From Lentimicrobiaceae bacterium (lineage in GTDB: Bacteria; Bacteroidota; Bacteroidia; Bacteroidales; JALOCA01), in the NCBI GenBank assembly GCA_023227965.1, contig JALOCA010000014.1:1-64000 (forward strand): a DNA stretch of 64,000 nucleotides, read 5' to 3'. This document shows positions 45,662 to 54,654 of this stretch, in pieces; positions within the stretch are counted from its first letter, which is position 1, and every line of letters starts with the position of its first letter. Below the pieces are notes generated by a model. That model saw only the letters and a program-made list of their open reading frames with translations, ran no database searches and had not been told where the DNA came from. The translations under genes and the position numbers were made by a program.

Positions 45662-46783
45662 ATGGCAACTTTTAAATTATTGGTTGTTGACGACGAACCG
45701 GGAATACGTTCGGGGGTAAGCCGTATTTTGCAAAATTTTAAGGTGGATTATCCATTTATGGATGAACACATAGACTACCAGGTGCTGGAAGCCGAAAGTG
45801 GTGAAGCGGGTATAGAAATTATTGATACAGAAATGCCCGATATTATCCTGCTCGACAATAAACTTCCGGGAATACAGGGAGTAGAAGTGCTGGAATATGT
45901 GAAAAAACGGCAATATGATATTATCGTAATAATGATAACCTCGTATGCATCGCTCGAACTGGCTGTTAAAGCCACCCGTGATGGTGCCTATGATTTTATT
46001 CCCAAGCCTTTCACACCACAGGAATTACGTTCATCGCTCGAAAACATTACCAAACAGCTTTTTCTGAAGCGGATGACGCAAAAACTCAACAAAGCAGGCA
46101 AAGAAATCCGCTTTCAGTTTTTGTCGGTGTTGTCGCACGAATTGAAAGCCCCGCTTAATGCTGTGGAGGGGTACTGCCGCATGATACGCGAAAAACAATT
46201 TGGCGAAAATGTGGATGCATATACAGAGATGCTCGACCGTTCTCTCGAACGCATACAAGGTATGCGCAACCTGATAATGGATATGCTCGATCTTACAAAA
46301 ATTGAATCAGGCAAACCTACCCAACATCTTACAATGGTTGATATTAATGCCATAGCACGCAATGCTATGGATACCATGCGCCCTTATGCTATTCAGAAAG
46401 ACGTGGATATGTATCTGAATACAAAGGAAAGTATAATCATGACAGCCGACAACGATGAAATTGAAATTATTTTCAACAATTTAATATCGAATGCCGTAAA
46501 ATACAATAAAGAAGGAGGACGCGTTGATTGTTCTGTACGGCGCGAAAAGGATAGTGTTAAAATAATAATATCCGATACAGGAATAGGAATAAGCCAGGAA
46601 GATTCCGAACGCATCTTCCAGGATTTTGTACGCATAAAAAACCAGGAAACAAAAAATATTACCGGTAGCGGGCTGGGACTTTCCATCGTCAGAAAAATAG
46701 TTGATATGTATAAAGGCGATATCGAAGTTCAAAGTACCCCTGGCAAAGGAAGTACATTTACCATTACTTTACCCGTTGACTAA
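45662..46783 (+). CDS. Receiver-histidine kinase hybrid
   Basis: A 373-residue protein with a receiver domain first (residues 5-130; VVDDEPG, phospho-Asp in IILLDNKLPG at about 62, Lys in DFIPKPFTP) followed by HisKA (SVLSHELKAPLNAVEGY, about 156-172) and HATPase_c (NLISNAVKYN, SDTGIGIS, GSGLGLSI, ending TFTITLPVD). No DNA-binding domain. Such REC-HK proteins relay or amplify signals. Together with the two genes upstream this gives two kinases and two receivers in a row, with no DNA-binding regulator except Rex. Confidence 0.92.
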   Translation: MATFKLLVVDDEPGIRSGVSRILQNFKVDYPFMDEHIDYQVLEAESGEAGIEIIDTEMPDIILLDNKLPGIQGVEVLEYVKKRQYDIIVIMITSYASLELAVKATRDGAYDFIPKPFTPQELRSSLENITKQLFLKRMTQKLNKAGKEIRFQFLSVLSHELKAPLNAVEGYCRMIREKQFGENVDAYTEMLDRSLERIQGMRNLIMDMLDLTKIESGKPTQHLTMVDINAIARNAMDTMRPYAIQKDVDMYLNTKESIIMTADNDEIEIIFNNLISNAVKYNKEGGRVDCSVRREKDSVKIIISDTGIGISQEDSERIFQDFVRIKNQETKNITGSGLGLSIVRKIVDMYKGDIEVQSTPGKGSTFTITLPVD

Positions 46784-46798
46784 TCTAATTAATTACGA

Positions 46799-47416
46799 AT
46801 GAAAAAACTACCCGACAAAACCGTAGAACGTTTAAGCCAATACCGTCGTACTTTATACCAATGTCTTAACATAGGAAAACGCTATATTTTTTCTCATGAA
46901 CTCGGAAATCTGCTGCATCTTACTTCAGTGCAGGTGCGCAGAGACATCATGCTCATCGGACATTCCGGAACACAACGCCAGGGATACGATATTAAAGACC
47001 TAATCCAAACTATAGGTTCCATCATTGACTCCCCTCAGGGGCAGAAAGTAGTTGTGGTGGGTATAGGAAATCTTGGGCGTGCTTTAATGGGATATTTCAG
47101 CGGTAAACGTACCCAATTATCCATCGTTGCAGCTTTTGATACCAATCCTGATAAAATTAACCGCGTTTTTGCCGGTGTGCCCTGCTATCCCAATGAAAAT
47201 CTTTCTGAAATAATCAAAAAGGAAAATATAAGCATAGGTATTATAACTGTTCCGGCAAGTGAAGCCGTTCAGGTTGCCGAAACTCTTGTAAGTGCAGGTA
47301 TCAGAGGATTGCTGAATTTTACTCCCAAACCCATTAATGTTCCTCCGCATGTTTACCTTGAGGAGTTTGATATGATAACATCTCTTGAAAAAGTGGCTTA
47401 TTTTGTAAAACAATGA
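46799..47416 (+). CDS. rex: Redox-sensing transcriptional repressor Rex
   Basis: A 205-residue Rex. N-terminal winged helix (KTVERLSQYRRTLYQCLNIGKRYIFSHELGNLLHLTSVQVRRDIMLIG, about 7-54) and a Rossmann domain with VVVVGIGNLGRALMGY (about 83-98) and a C-terminal swapped helix (TSLEKVAYFVKQ). It binds TTGTTA...TAACAA-type operators when NAD+ is high and is released by NADH. Two matching palindromes lie 7.8 kb upstream before hydC, so it probably controls the operon it belongs to. Its stop overlaps the ribF start by 4 bases. Confidence 0.95.
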   Translation: MKKLPDKTVERLSQYRRTLYQCLNIGKRYIFSHELGNLLHLTSVQVRRDIMLIGHSGTQRQGYDIKDLIQTIGSIIDSPQGQKVVVVGIGNLGRALMGYFSGKRTQLSIVAAFDTNPDKINRVFAGVPCYPNENLSEIIKKENISIGIITVPASEAVQVAETLVSAGIRGLLNFTPKPINVPPHVYLEEFDMITSLEKVAYFVKQ

Positions 47417-48354
47417 AAATATTTCATAATTTAGAGGATATAAGGAATATTAAAAAACCGGTGGTAACTACCGGCTCATTTGATGGTGTGCATGTGGGAC
47501 ATAAAACAATTATCCGACGAATTAATACCCTTGCCCGGCAAATTGGTGGTGAATCCGTGCTCGTTACTTTCCATCCGCATCCGCGCAAAGTGCTATATCC
47601 CGATACAGCAGGGAAAAATCTGCTACTTATCAATTCGCAGGAGGAAAAAATAGAACTGCTTCGCAAAACAGGACTCGACAATCTTGTAATCATCAATTTT
47701 ACCATCGAATTTTCCCGTTTGTCTTCCATTGACTTTATCCGGAATATTCTTGTGGGGAAACTCCATGCAAGCATAGTGGTAATAGGGTTCAACCATCACT
47801 TCGGGCACAATGCCGAAGGGGATTTTAATTATTTATATGAGTTAGGGAAATACTATAATTTTAAAGTAGAGGAAATTCCCGAACAGGATATCCACAACGA
47901 AACCGTAAGCTCAACTCTTATCCGGAATGCACTGCTCGAAGGGAAAATTGAAAGGGCAACAGCTTATCTTGACCATCATTACATGATAATCGGGAAAATG
48001 TTTAAAATGGAGGAATCGCTTGTGTTTGCCGATTTTCCTACCATCAATATCCTGATAGAAGAAGAATGTAAACTTATTCCTCCCGATGGTGTGTATGCAG
48101 TGAGTGCACAGCTAAAAGATGCCGTTTACAAGGGTTTGGTGAACATTAAAAACTTTTCACAGAAAAATGAACGTAGCCTGAAGGATATATCTGTTGAATT
48201 GCACGCTTTTGGAACAGATACCTATCCCACAGACGAAAATGTAACCCTGTTGTTTGCCAAACGCATACGCGACGAAAGAACTTTTTCTGGTTTGGAAGAG
48301 TTGAAAAAGCAATTAGCAAGTGATAAAGCCATAGTGGAGGACTTGATTTATTGA
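47413..48354 (+). CDS. ribF: Bifunctional riboflavin kinase/FAD synthetase RibF
   Basis: A 313-residue RibF. The nucleotidyltransferase half has VVTTGSFDGVHVGHKTIIRRI (about 16-36) and VVIGFNHHFGHNAEGDF (about 117-133); the C-terminal flavokinase half has ADFPTINILIEEECKLIPPDGVYAV, where PT is the conserved FPTAN region (slightly altered as FPTIN) and the barrel ends in AKRIRDERTFSGLEELKKQL. It makes FMN and FAD from riboflavin and ATP; FMN is the cofactor of HydB. Overlap with rex couples their translation. Confidence 0.93.
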   Translation: MKIFHNLEDIRNIKKPVVTTGSFDGVHVGHKTIIRRINTLARQIGGESVLVTFHPHPRKVLYPDTAGKNLLLINSQEEKIELLRKTGLDNLVIINFTIEFSRLSSIDFIRNILVGKLHASIVVIGFNHHFGHNAEGDFNYLYELGKYYNFKVEEIPEQDIHNETVSSTLIRNALLEGKIERATAYLDHHYMIIGKMFKMEESLVFADFPTINILIEEECKLIPPDGVYAVSAQLKDAVYKGLVNIKNFSQKNERSLKDISVELHAFGTDTYPTDENVTLLFAKRIRDERTFSGLEELKKQLASDKAIVEDLIY

Positions 48355-48374
48355 TAAAAACAGAAAGCAAAATT

Positions 48375-49154
48375 ATGCCAGAGGCAGAAAAAATGAAAGT
48401 AACATTTCTGGGAACCGGAACTTCTACCGGGGTACCCGTAGTGGCTTGCAATTGCGAAGTATGTAAAAGTACCGACCCACGCGACAAACGTTTCCGCACT
48501 TCGGCTATGATTACGGTGGGAGATACCAATATTGTGATAGATTGTGGCCCTGATTTTCGCTTCCAGATGCTTAAACAAAATGTAGAAAATATTGAAGCTA
48601 TAGTTTTTACCCATCAGCACCGCGATCATATTGCCGGACTCGATGATATAAGAGGTTTTAATTATATTCTTAATAAAACCATGGATATTTACGGCGCCCA
48701 GCAGGTTTTAGAAGGCATACGTACCGAGTTTCCTTATATTTTTACCGAGACACGCTTTTTTGGTGCACCGCAGATATGTATGCACACCATAACCAATACA
48801 CCTTTTAATATTAATGGCATCAAATTTATTCCCATAGCAGTAATGCACGATAAACTTTCCATTTTTGGCTACCGTATCGGCAATTTTACCTATATAACCG
48901 ATGCAAGTTTTATTTCGGAACAGGAGAAGGAAAAGATAAAAGGCTCGGAAGTGATTGTGCTGAATGCTTTGCGTAATTCAAAACACGTTTCTCATTTTTC
49001 ATTATCGGAAGCTGTGGCGCTTATTGACGAACTGCAGCCCCGTGAGGCTTATCTTACCCATATCAGCCATTTTCTCGGGTTGCACGAAACCATTAACAAA
49101 CGCCTTCCACAGCATATTCGTCTTGCACACGATAACCTGAAGATTGAAATTTGA
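48375..49154 (+). CDS. Metallo-beta-lactamase-fold hydrolase (PhnP-like phosphodiesterase)
   Basis: Starts considered: TTG at 48351 overlapping ribF, ATG at 48375, and ATG at 48393, where the conserved fold begins (MKVTFLGTGTSTGVPV). I list 48375; the true start may be 48393. Motifs: VACNCEVCKSTDPRD (zinc-finger-like cysteines, as in PhnP), IDCGPDFRFQML, the metal motif THQHRDHIAGLDDIR (THxHxDHxxG form), MHDKLSIFGYRIGNFTYITDASFI and the final THISHFLGLHE. A relative of PhnP and lipoate/cyclic phosphodiesterase-like MBL proteins. Substrate unknown. Last gene of the rightward operon. Confidence 0.87.
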   Translation: MPEAEKMKVTFLGTGTSTGVPVVACNCEVCKSTDPRDKRFRTSAMITVGDTNIVIDCGPDFRFQMLKQNVENIEAIVFTHQHRDHIAGLDDIRGFNYILNKTMDIYGAQQVLEGIRTEFPYIFTETRFFGAPQICMHTITNTPFNINGIKFIPIAVMHDKLSIFGYRIGNFTYITDASFISEQEKEKIKGSEVIVLNALRNSKHVSHFSLSEAVALIDELQPREAYLTHISHFLGLHETINKRLPQHIRLAHDNLKIEI

Positions 49155-49191
49155 TTAAAAATTACTTTTAAAATGTAATTACTGTGTATTG

Positions 49192-50904
49192 ATGATAAAA
49201 AAAAGAATGATTACATTGTTTAATAAATTTCTTAATACTTTAGTAAATAATTTATATTGCTATATTTTTGTTTTTTTGATTGTAGCTCTTTCGTTTTTGC
49301 CAATGATAAATGCCTTAAAATGTGGATTTGTCAATTTGGACGATAATATTTATATTTATGAGAATAGCTTGATAAGACATTTGTCATGGAACACTTTTTT
49401 TAATTTTTTTTCGGGCAATATCGGGCAATATCCTCCATTGGTAATGTTTATTTATTCAGTAATTTACCATTATTTTGAGCTTAATCCTTTTTATTATCAT
49501 TTTGTTAACCTGTTACTGCATACCTGTAACAGTGTATTGGTTTTTATCTTTATTTACCGGTTCCATCATAAGTTGATTGCCGCCACAATTACGGGTTTGT
49601 TGTTCGCAGTTCACCCTTTACATGTGGAATCGGTTGTTTGGGCTACAGAATTAAAAGATGTTTTATATACATTTTTCTTCATTGGTGGTTTACTGGCATA
49701 TCAAAGCTATAGTTTTACCAATAAAAAAATAAAATATTTAATAATTTCTTTTTTCTTTTTTGTGTTTTCTTGTTTTTCAAAAGGAATGGCAGTGGTATTT
49801 CCCTTAATATTATTATTGATTGATTATTTAATTGATGGAAAAATAAATTGGAAAAAATTGCCCGGAAAAATTCCTTTTTTCGTATTTGCATTATTTTGGG
49901 GATATTTAACATTTATTACACAGAATGAAACAGGTGCGGTGGGACACATTAATTCCGTAGCCCAACGACTTTTCATTGCATGTTATGGATTTCTGTTTTA
50001 TATAGTTAAAATGGTTGTTCCCATAAATCTTTCTGTTTTTTATCCTGCAAAAATCCAGGCTGGAGTATCTTTACCGTTTATTTACCTGGTTTCTCCGGTT
50101 TTTTTATTAATGCTAATATTGATTGTTTTATATTTTGCAAAATATTCTCATATTATTATATTCGGTTTTCTTTTTTATTTATTTACTGTAATATTGATAT
50201 TGCAATTAATTCCTGTGGGTTTTCAGGTTACTGCTGAAAGATATTTCTATCTTTCGTCAGTTGGATTGTTTATGATAGTCGGCTATATGATAGACTATTG
50301 TATTCGGTATTTTAAAAAACATAAATATATTATATTGGGTGTTTCTGGTATTGTTATTTTGCTTTTGGCGATAAAAACAGATCGTCAGACAAAAATATGG
50401 AAAAATAGCCTGAGCCTTTGGAATAATGCATTATATGATGCAGGAAACTATTCAGATTATGCATTTGTATATACCAATAGAGGAGATGCTTACGGTAATC
50501 TTGGAGATTATAACAGCGCACTCCGGGATTATTCAAAAGCTATTGAACTTGACCCGGGGTTTGAAAATGCTTTAAATAACCGGGGAGTAATTAAGGGTAT
50601 ATTGCGGGACTATGAAGGTGCAAAAATAGATTTTGATGCCGTTCTTGCATTGCATCCTGACTATGTTAAGGCATTAAATAACCGTGGAAATATCTACAGA
50701 TTCTTAGGAGATTTTCCCCATGCATTTCAGGATTTTTCCAAAGCCATAACTATTAAACCGGATTACTGGGATGCGTATCTTAATCGGGGAATAATCAGCT
50801 ATTTTTCCGGCAATTTGTTTTCTGCCTGTGCCGATTGGAAAAAAATAAAAAATGCCGGATCCCCGATTGCCGACGAATTATTATTGAAATATTGTAATTA
50901 TTAA
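49192..50904 (+). CDS. Polytopic membrane protein with C-terminal TPR repeats (TMTC-like)
   Basis: A 570-residue protein from ATG 49192. The first about 400 residues contain around ten membrane helices; the segment AVHPLHVESVVWATELKDVLYTFFF (about 141-165) is the hallmark of bacterial relatives of TMTC/O-mannosyltransferase-like proteins. An early NLDDNIYIYEN loop could be the acidic catalytic loop of GT-C enzymes. The C-terminal 150 residues hold three to four TPR units (YTNRGDAYGNLGDYNSAL, LNNRGVIKGILRDYEGA, LNNRGNIYRFLGDFPHAF, YLNRGIISYFSGNLFSA). Probably a membrane glycosyltransferase with a periplasmic TPR; no substrate can be inferred. Confidence 0.8.
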   Translation: MIKKRMITLFNKFLNTLVNNLYCYIFVFLIVALSFLPMINALKCGFVNLDDNIYIYENSLIRHLSWNTFFNFFSGNIGQYPPLVMFIYSVIYHYFELNPFYYHFVNLLLHTCNSVLVFIFIYRFHHKLIAATITGLLFAVHPLHVESVVWATELKDVLYTFFFIGGLLAYQSYSFTNKKIKYLIISFFFFVFSCFSKGMAVVFPLILLLIDYLIDGKINWKKLPGKIPFFVFALFWGYLTFITQNETGAVGHINSVAQRLFIACYGFLFYIVKMVVPINLSVFYPAKIQAGVSLPFIYLVSPVFLLMLILIVLYFAKYSHIIIFGFLFYLFTVILILQLIPVGFQVTAERYFYLSSVGLFMIVGYMIDYCIRYFKKHKYIILGVSGIVILLLAIKTDRQTKIWKNSLSLWNNALYDAGNYSDYAFVYTNRGDAYGNLGDYNSALRDYSKAIELDPGFENALNNRGVIKGILRDYEGAKIDFDAVLALHPDYVKALNNRGNIYRFLGDFPHAFQDFSKAITIKPDYWDAYLNRGIISYFSGNLFSACADWKKIKNAGSPIADELLLKYCNY

Positions 50905-50941
50905 TTACTCGTTCAGGAAAACACACAGGTAAAGTTGTTAG

Positions 50942-50966
50942 CTGATAAAAACTTTTGTTTTATCAG
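50942..50966 (+). other. Hairpin after the TPR gene
   Basis: CTGATAAAA (50942-50950) and TTTTATCAG (50958-50966) form a 9-bp stem with a 7-base loop, 38 bases after the TPR gene stop. There is no T-run, so termination is possible but not secure. Confidence 0.4.
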
Positions 50967-51022
50967 GTCAGTGTACTATTATGGATTGAAATTCCATGCA
51001 TTAGCGTTTTAAAATCCGAAAA

Positions 51023-51220
51023 ATGACCTTTTTTTCAGGTGATACCAATCAGGATGGGTTTATTGACGGTGGCAATTTGAGCCCTGTTGACAACGATGCT
51101 GTCGGATTCGTGATGGGTTATCTTGCTTCCGACATCAACGGCGACGGTTTTGTTTACAGTGCCGATATGACAATTATTGATAACAATGCGGCTGATTTTA
51201 TATCTGTAATAACTCTTTAA
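51023..51220 (+). pseudogene. Orphan C-terminal dockerin-like/EF-hand tail of a lost extracellular protein
   Basis: The 65-residue frame contains two calcium-loop repeats, GDTNQDGFIDGGNLSPVD and SDINGDGFVYSADMTIID, spaced as in type I dockerins and in the C-terminal tails of Bacteroidota exported proteins (pattern GDxNxDGxxDxxDLxxxDN...). A stop at 51002-51004 closes the frame upstream and no signal peptide or body of protein precedes it. It therefore looks like the remaining end of a larger deleted gene rather than a small protein. It stops 2 bases before the convergent glycosyltransferase gene. Confidence 0.65.
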
Positions 51221-51222
51221 CC

Positions 51223-52632
51223 TTAAAGTCCATAAATATCATAATAATCATTACTAACAAGCTTTTTATACGGTAATAGCAATTCGCTACCAAAGGTTTT
51301 TTTAAGGATAATGATATACCGGGCACCCTGTTGCTGCAAACCCGTGATGAAAGTGCTGTCGGATATTTGTGCATTAAAGGCAATCCAGCCTTTGCGGTGT
51401 GCGAAATACATGGGAGTGGGGTAGGCTCCGCTGTTGATAACAACAAGATCATTTTTACCCGAAATTTTGTCCATATCTTGTTCTATGTTCACTAGTGTTT
51501 TGTCTTTCTTTTTAATTCTGAAATCATGTTGTTGGTTGGCTATTCCCTCGGCAGCCACCGCAAGTAGTAATACTACTGCAAGCCATTTTATATTAATTTG
51601 AGCGATACCATAACCGCCTGTGAGCGCCATAACCGGTACAAAGGGTATCATATAATACGCATGGTGCGTAAATGTACTGCCTGCCTTGATAATAACAATA
51701 AAAAATGTCGCAAAGACCAATAGCAGCAGGGTTGTTAATAATTTATTATGTTTTGCAATGGCAAAATACACGCCGAGGATAAATACGGCAAAACCCGAAA
51801 ACTTCATGGCATTTTCATAAAACTGCGAAAGTGTTAACGGCAGTTCGGCAATAATTTCCCTGAAACCTGTAATTGCATTTTTCCCCATGAAAAAATGCTG
51901 AAATCCATATTGCTCCACTAAGTAAGAAACCCAATATCCGTACCAAAATCCCACAGGAATAAGCAATAGCAAACCCGCTATGGCAAAAATAATTTTTGCA
52001 GATATTTCATACTTCGTACTGAAAAAAAGCGGTAAACCCACCACAAGAACGCATACGGCAGGTAGCTTTGACAAAATTCCGGCGGAACATAGCACCACAT
52101 ATCCCACAAGAGATGTCCATTTTCGTCCTCCTTCGAAAAACCGAATGCCACAATACACCCCTGCAAGAGTGAGCGAAACCGAAAAAGTGTCAGGCATTAT
52201 TTTCCGTGAATAGGCAAACCAGATGGAACAAAGCAGCAGAATGGTAGAATTAAAAGCAGTTTTGTATCCAAAATACTTCATAACAAGCCGGTAAAAGAAG
52301 TAACATCCCAATCCTGAAACAATAAGGTTGATAATCCGCCCGTACCAGTGTGCATAGCCAAAAAGCAGCGAAACTGCGTAAATCAGGTAATTCAGCAATG
52401 GAAATTCCATGCCCGTGACACCACTTTTGTTCCCGGCAAAATCAACACGCGGATAAAAAATATTCGCATCGTTTTCGTAAAAGTTGCGGGCAACCATAGT
52501 TACTGTGGTTTGTCGCCAATTGTGGGCAACTTCGAGAGGCGGGTTGGTAATACCGTAAAGACGAAGCAAGCAGAAAAAAATTATCCAGAAACGAATGTCT
52601 TCCAGCAGGCTTTTAATCCGATTACTATGCAT
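51223..52632 (-). CDS. GT39/ArnT-like membrane glycosyltransferase
   Basis: A 469-residue protein with around ten membrane helices. The N-terminal loop contains PPLEVAHNWRQTTVTMVARNFYEND (about 31-55), where an acidic residue (E34) followed by a conserved QT block resembles the first periplasmic loop of PMT/ArnT-like GT-C enzymes that use polyprenyl-phosphate sugars. A small soluble C-terminal domain (about 395-469) follows the last helix. Likely adds sugar to protein or lipid at the periplasmic face; donor and acceptor are unknown. No other polysaccharide genes except the TMTC-like gene are near. Confidence 0.78.
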   Translation of the reverse strand: MHSNRIKSLLEDIRFWIIFFCLLRLYGITNPPLEVAHNWRQTTVTMVARNFYENDANIFYPRVDFAGNKSGVTGMEFPLLNYLIYAVSLLFGYAHWYGRIINLIVSGLGCYFFYRLVMKYFGYKTAFNSTILLLCSIWFAYSRKIMPDTFSVSLTLAGVYCGIRFFEGGRKWTSLVGYVVLCSAGILSKLPAVCVLVVGLPLFFSTKYEISAKIIFAIAGLLLLIPVGFWYGYWVSYLVEQYGFQHFFMGKNAITGFREIIAELPLTLSQFYENAMKFSGFAVFILGVYFAIAKHNKLLTTLLLLVFATFFIVIIKAGSTFTHHAYYMIPFVPVMALTGGYGIAQINIKWLAVVLLLAVAAEGIANQQHDFRIKKKDKTLVNIEQDMDKISGKNDLVVINSGAYPTPMYFAHRKGWIAFNAQISDSTFITGLQQQGARYIIILKKTFGSELLLPYKKLVSNDYYDIYGL

Positions 52633-52748
52633 GGGTAAGAGAATTTATTATTTGCAAAATATTTAAGTAAAAACGAGTAAATATTATTTTTCGCATCAAA
52701 TGTAAACAGGTTTTGAAAAACAGAAAAACATTACTTGCCAAATCTGCT

Positions 52749-52756
52749 TACTTTTG
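52749..52756 (+). promoter_or_regulatory. -7 promoter box of the ABC-F gene
   Basis: TACTTTTG matches TAnnTTTG and lies 17 bases before the ATG at 52774. It falls inside the longer reading frame, which supports the shorter start. Confidence 0.5.
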
Positions 52757-52773
52757 TCCCGAAACAAGGCGAT

Positions 52774-54654
52774 ATGAACATATTTTTAGCGGAGCAGCTT
52801 TCCAAATCATTCGGGGAAAAAGAATTATTCAGCAATATCACTTTCGGTATAGCCGAAGGACAAAAGGTAGCGCTTATCGCTCGCAATGGAACAGGAAAAA
52901 GCACTTTGCTGCGGATCATCGCCGGGAAAGAAACAGCCGACACAGGAACAATTACCTTTCGTAAACAACTGAAAGTGGCTTACCTCCCGCAGCTTCCCTT
53001 GTTCAGAGAAAGAAACAGTGTGCTTGCCGAACTGTTCAATACAGGAAGTGATGTGATGCAGGCTATCAGCGCTTACGAGCATTGTCTTTGGCTGAGCACT
53101 GTTTCTGCATCGCATGTTCAAAACGATTTGCAAGATGCCATCAACCGGATGGATGCGCTTAATGCCTGGGATTACGAAGCAAGGGTGAAAGAAATTCTCA
53201 CCCGTTTCGAAATTACTGACCTTGATCAGCAGGTAAGTACTTTGTCAGGCGGGCAGCGGAAAAAACTTGCCCTTGCCAAAACCCTGCTCGAAAATGCAGA
53301 TTTGCTCATTCTGGACGAACCTACCAATCATCTCGACATTAACATGATCGAACACCTTGAAGACTACCTTTCGCGCCAGCGCCTCAGCTTGCTACTGGTT
53401 ACCCACGATCGTTATTTTCTTGACTCCGTTTGTGATGAGATTCTCGAAATGGAAGAAGGAAATATTTACCGCTACAAAGGCAATTATTCCTATTTTCTTG
53501 AAAAAAAAGCCGAACGCGAAGCCATAGAGGCTACCGAAAAGGAAAAAGCACTTAACCTGTACCGCACCGAACTCGAATGGATGCGCCGGATGCCCTCGGC
53601 AAGAGGAACCAAGGCAAAAGCACGTAAAGATGCTTTTTATGAATTGCAGGAAAAAGCAAACCGTTCGCATTCAAAAAATGACTTTGAACTGAATATTTCC
53701 ATGAACCGTTTGGGCGGAAAGATTCTTGAGATAAATAATATTTGCAAAAGTTATGGCGAAAATACCCTTATTTACGACTTCTCATATACCTTCAAAAAGG
53801 GCGACCGCATTGGCATTATCGGGAAAAACGGCGTGGGAAAAAGCACCTTGCTCAACCTGCTGAGTGCAAAGGAACGACCCGACAATGGGCGTATTGTTGC
53901 CGGGCAAACGCTCGTTACCGGATATTATTCGCAGGAAGGATTCCTGCCCAAAGAGGACAAAAGGGTGATAGACCTGGTGAAAGACATAGCCGAAGAAATC
54001 CCGATGGGAAAATCCACCATTTCTGCTACACAATTTCTACATTATTTTGGGTTTAGTTATACATTGCAGTACAATTACTTTTCCCTGCTGAGCGGGGGCG
54101 AAAAGCGAAGATTGTATCTTCTGATGCAGCTCATTAAGCGTCCTAATTTTCTTATCCTCGATGAGCCTACCAACGACCTTGATGTGTTTACCCTTGCCTT
54201 GCTTGAAAATTTTCTGATCGCCTTCGAAGGTTGCCTTGTCATCGTTTCACACGATCGCTTTTTCCTCGACAAACTCGTTGACCATGTATTTGTCTTTGAA
54301 GGAAACGGGAAGATAAAAGACCATTATGGCAATTATTCCGACTATTACCGGTGGAAAATTGCAGAAGATAAGCGAAAACGTCTGCAGGAAAAATCAACAC
54401 CTAAAGAAAACCAGCCGGTAAAACAGGTTGTTGCTGCCGGTACTAAACCAACCTACAAACAGCAAAAAGAATACGAAGCCCTTACGCAGGAAATTGCCGC
54501 CCTCGAAGCCGAAAAACACCAACTGGTGGAAAGGATGAACTCAGGAGCAGAATCTGTTGCCGGCTTGCAGGAACTTTCGTGCCGTTTTGCCGAAATAGAA
54601 AAACTGCTTGCCGAAAAAGAAGACCGCTGGTTGCAACTGGCAGAGTTGTTTTAA
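52774..54654 (+). CDS. ABC-F family ATPase
   Basis: The start at 52774 (MNIFLAEQLSKSFGEKELF) is used, because the ATPase fold begins there and a promoter box lies just upstream; the 626-residue product has two ABC domains and no membrane part. Walker A loops are ARNGTGKSTLLR (about 38-49) and GKNGVGKSTLLN (about 350-361); signatures are LSGGQRKKLALA and LSGGEKRRLYLL; Walker B motifs are LLILDEPTNHLD and FLILDEPTNDLD. A linker (about 235-300, with MRRMPSARGTKAKARKDAF) and a C-terminal coiled coil (about 560-626) are typical of the Uup/EttA-like group. ABC-F proteins act on the ribosome E site; this subgroup may be Uup-like and has no clear resistance assignment. Confidence 0.92.
   Translation: MNIFLAEQLSKSFGEKELFSNITFGIAEGQKVALIARNGTGKSTLLRIIAGKETADTGTITFRKQLKVAYLPQLPLFRERNSVLAELFNTGSDVMQAISAYEHCLWLSTVSASHVQNDLQDAINRMDALNAWDYEARVKEILTRFEITDLDQQVSTLSGGQRKKLALAKTLLENADLLILDEPTNHLDINMIEHLEDYLSRQRLSLLLVTHDRYFLDSVCDEILEMEEGNIYRYKGNYSYFLEKKAEREAIEATEKEKALNLYRTELEWMRRMPSARGTKAKARKDAFYELQEKANRSHSKNDFELNISMNRLGGKILEINNICKSYGENTLIYDFSYTFKKGDRIGIIGKNGVGKSTLLNLLSAKERPDNGRIVAGQTLVTGYYSQEGFLPKEDKRVIDLVKDIAEEIPMGKSTISATQFLHYFGFSYTLQYNYFSLLSGGEKRRLYLLMQLIKRPNFLILDEPTNDLDVFTLALLENFLIAFEGCLVIVSHDRFFLDKLVDHVFVFEGNGKIKDHYGNYSDYYRWKIAEDKRKRLQEKSTPKENQPVKQVVAAGTKPTYKQQKEYEALTQEIAALEAEKHQLVERMNSGAESVAGLQELSCRFAEIEKLLAEKEDRWLQLAELF

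Noticed and set aside
35450..49154. Maturation genes hydE, hydF, hydG
   Set aside because: No radical-SAM CxxxCxxC proteins or HydF-like GTPase are encoded in the window; they must be elsewhere.
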